A stretch of DNA of 6,925 nucleotides from Bifidobacterium breve. GTDB taxonomy: Bacteria; Actinomycetota; Acidimicrobiia; IMCC26256; PALSA-555. Below the pieces are notes generated by a model. The model saw only the letters and a program-made list of their open reading frames with translations. It was not told the origin of the DNA and made no database searches. A program made the position numbers and the translations under genes. Below, piece by piece: positions 6,496 to 6,925 of the stretch (the stretch's first letter is position 1; each line of letters opens with the position of its first letter). The DNA is taken from NCBI GenBank assembly GCA_945889545.1, contig CAMDCC010000166.1, positions 1-6,925 on the forward strand, read 5' to 3'.

Positions 6496-6925
6496 GTGAG
6501 GTGATCGAGCAATTCCAGATTCGGGTCGACGACGAGGTTCTCGAGGATCTGCGCAGCCGGCTGGCCCAGACCCGCTTCCCGGATCAGATCGAGGGCACGG
6601 GCTGGGAGTACGGGATCCCGATCGACTACTTGCGTGAGCTGGTCGAGTACTGGCTCGACACGTACGACTGGCGTGCGCAGGAAGCACGGCTCAACGAGCT
6701 CGAGCACCTCCGCACAACGATCGACGGTCACTCGATTCACTGCATCCATTCGCGCTCACCGCATGAGAACGCGCTTCCGCTGCTCATGACGCACGGCTGG
6801 CCGGGTTCGGTCGTCGAGTTCCTCGACGTCATCCCACGGCTCACTCATCCGGAGGATCACGGGGGCAGCGGTGCTGACGCGTTCCACGTGATCGCGCCGT
6901 CGCTCCCCGGATACGGGTTCTCCGA
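6492..6925 (+). CDS. Epoxide hydrolase, microsomal/juvenile-hormone type, N-terminal part (cut by window end)
   Basis: This is the first 144 codons of an alpha/beta-hydrolase that opens epoxides to vicinal diols via an ester intermediate. The epoxide hydrolase N-terminal domain is clear: RSRLAQTRFP (21-30), GWEYGIPIDYLRELVEYW (37-54), YDWRAQEARLNE (58-69), IDGHSIHCIHSRS (77-89). The alpha/beta core begins with HGWPGS (101-106), the HGxP oxyanion-hole motif, and the fragment ends in SLPGYGFS (137-144), just before where the nucleophile Asp region should follow. Catalytic Asp, the Tyr pair and the His lie outside the window, so activity cannot be confirmed. The ATG overlaps the P450 B stop (ATGA), and no ribosome binding site is obvious, so translation is probably coupled. 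Full-length relatives are about 370-400 residues. Some family members act on other substrates, so epoxide opening is the family expectation rather than a proven role. Confidence 0.93.
   Translation, partial: MSEVIEQFQIRVDDEVLEDLRSRLAQTRFPDQIEGTGWEYGIPIDYLRELVEYWLDTYDWRAQEARLNELEHLRTTIDGHSIHCIHSRSPHENALPLLMTHGWPGSVVEFLDVIPRLTHPEDHGGSGADAFHVIAPSLPGYGFS

Noticed and set aside
5080..6687. Upstream extension of the SDR frame across the control region and P450 B (total 787 codons)
   Set aside because: The extension is antisense to P450 B and shows no domain. The SDR fold begins at the GTG at 5079, right behind a strong ribosome binding site.

Overview
The window looks like chromosomal DNA from a high-GC bacterium, most likely an actinomycete (Actinomycetota). 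The support is G/C-rich third codon positions, soluble class I-type cytochromes P450, a permease-ATPase fusion of a kind common in actinobacterial Dpp/Opp transporters, and a GTG start behind a strong Shine-Dalgarno. The sequence does not allow placement below phylum. No rRNA, tRNA, insertion sequence, integrase or CRISPR array was seen.

The layout is one divergent locus around a control region of about 225 bp (5080-5304). Leftwards on the minus strand runs a tightly packed set of five genes: an SDR oxidoreductase (5079-4324), cytochrome P450 A (4324-3110), a DppB-type permease (3110-2136), a fused DppC-DppD permease/ATPase (2139-130), and the first 44 codons of a second Dpp/Opp-type ATPase (133-1, cut by the window edge). 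Every junction overlaps by 1 bp (TGATG) or 4 bp (ATGA), so this is almost certainly one translationally coupled transcript. Rightwards on the plus strand run cytochrome P450 B (5305-6495) and, with a 4-bp overlap, the N-terminal 144 codons of an alpha/beta-hydrolase epoxide hydrolase (6492 to the window end).

The control region holds a perfect 10-bp inverted repeat in an AT-rich patch, three tandem copies of a 13-bp unit that run into the SDR ribosome binding site, and at best weak -10-like elements on each strand.

Functionally the locus combines an importer, two monooxygenases, a dehydrogenase/reductase and an epoxide hydrolase. The simplest reading is uptake and oxidative breakdown (or tailoring) of an organic substrate. 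P450 B could epoxidise a double bond and the hydrolase open the epoxide to a diol. P450 A and the SDR could hydroxylate and then oxidise an alcohol. The substrate cannot be read from the sequence. No solute-binding protein, ferredoxin, ferredoxin reductase or regulator lies inside the window. The most unusual aspect is that the peptide-type importer is in the same overlapping gene string as a P450 and an SDR.
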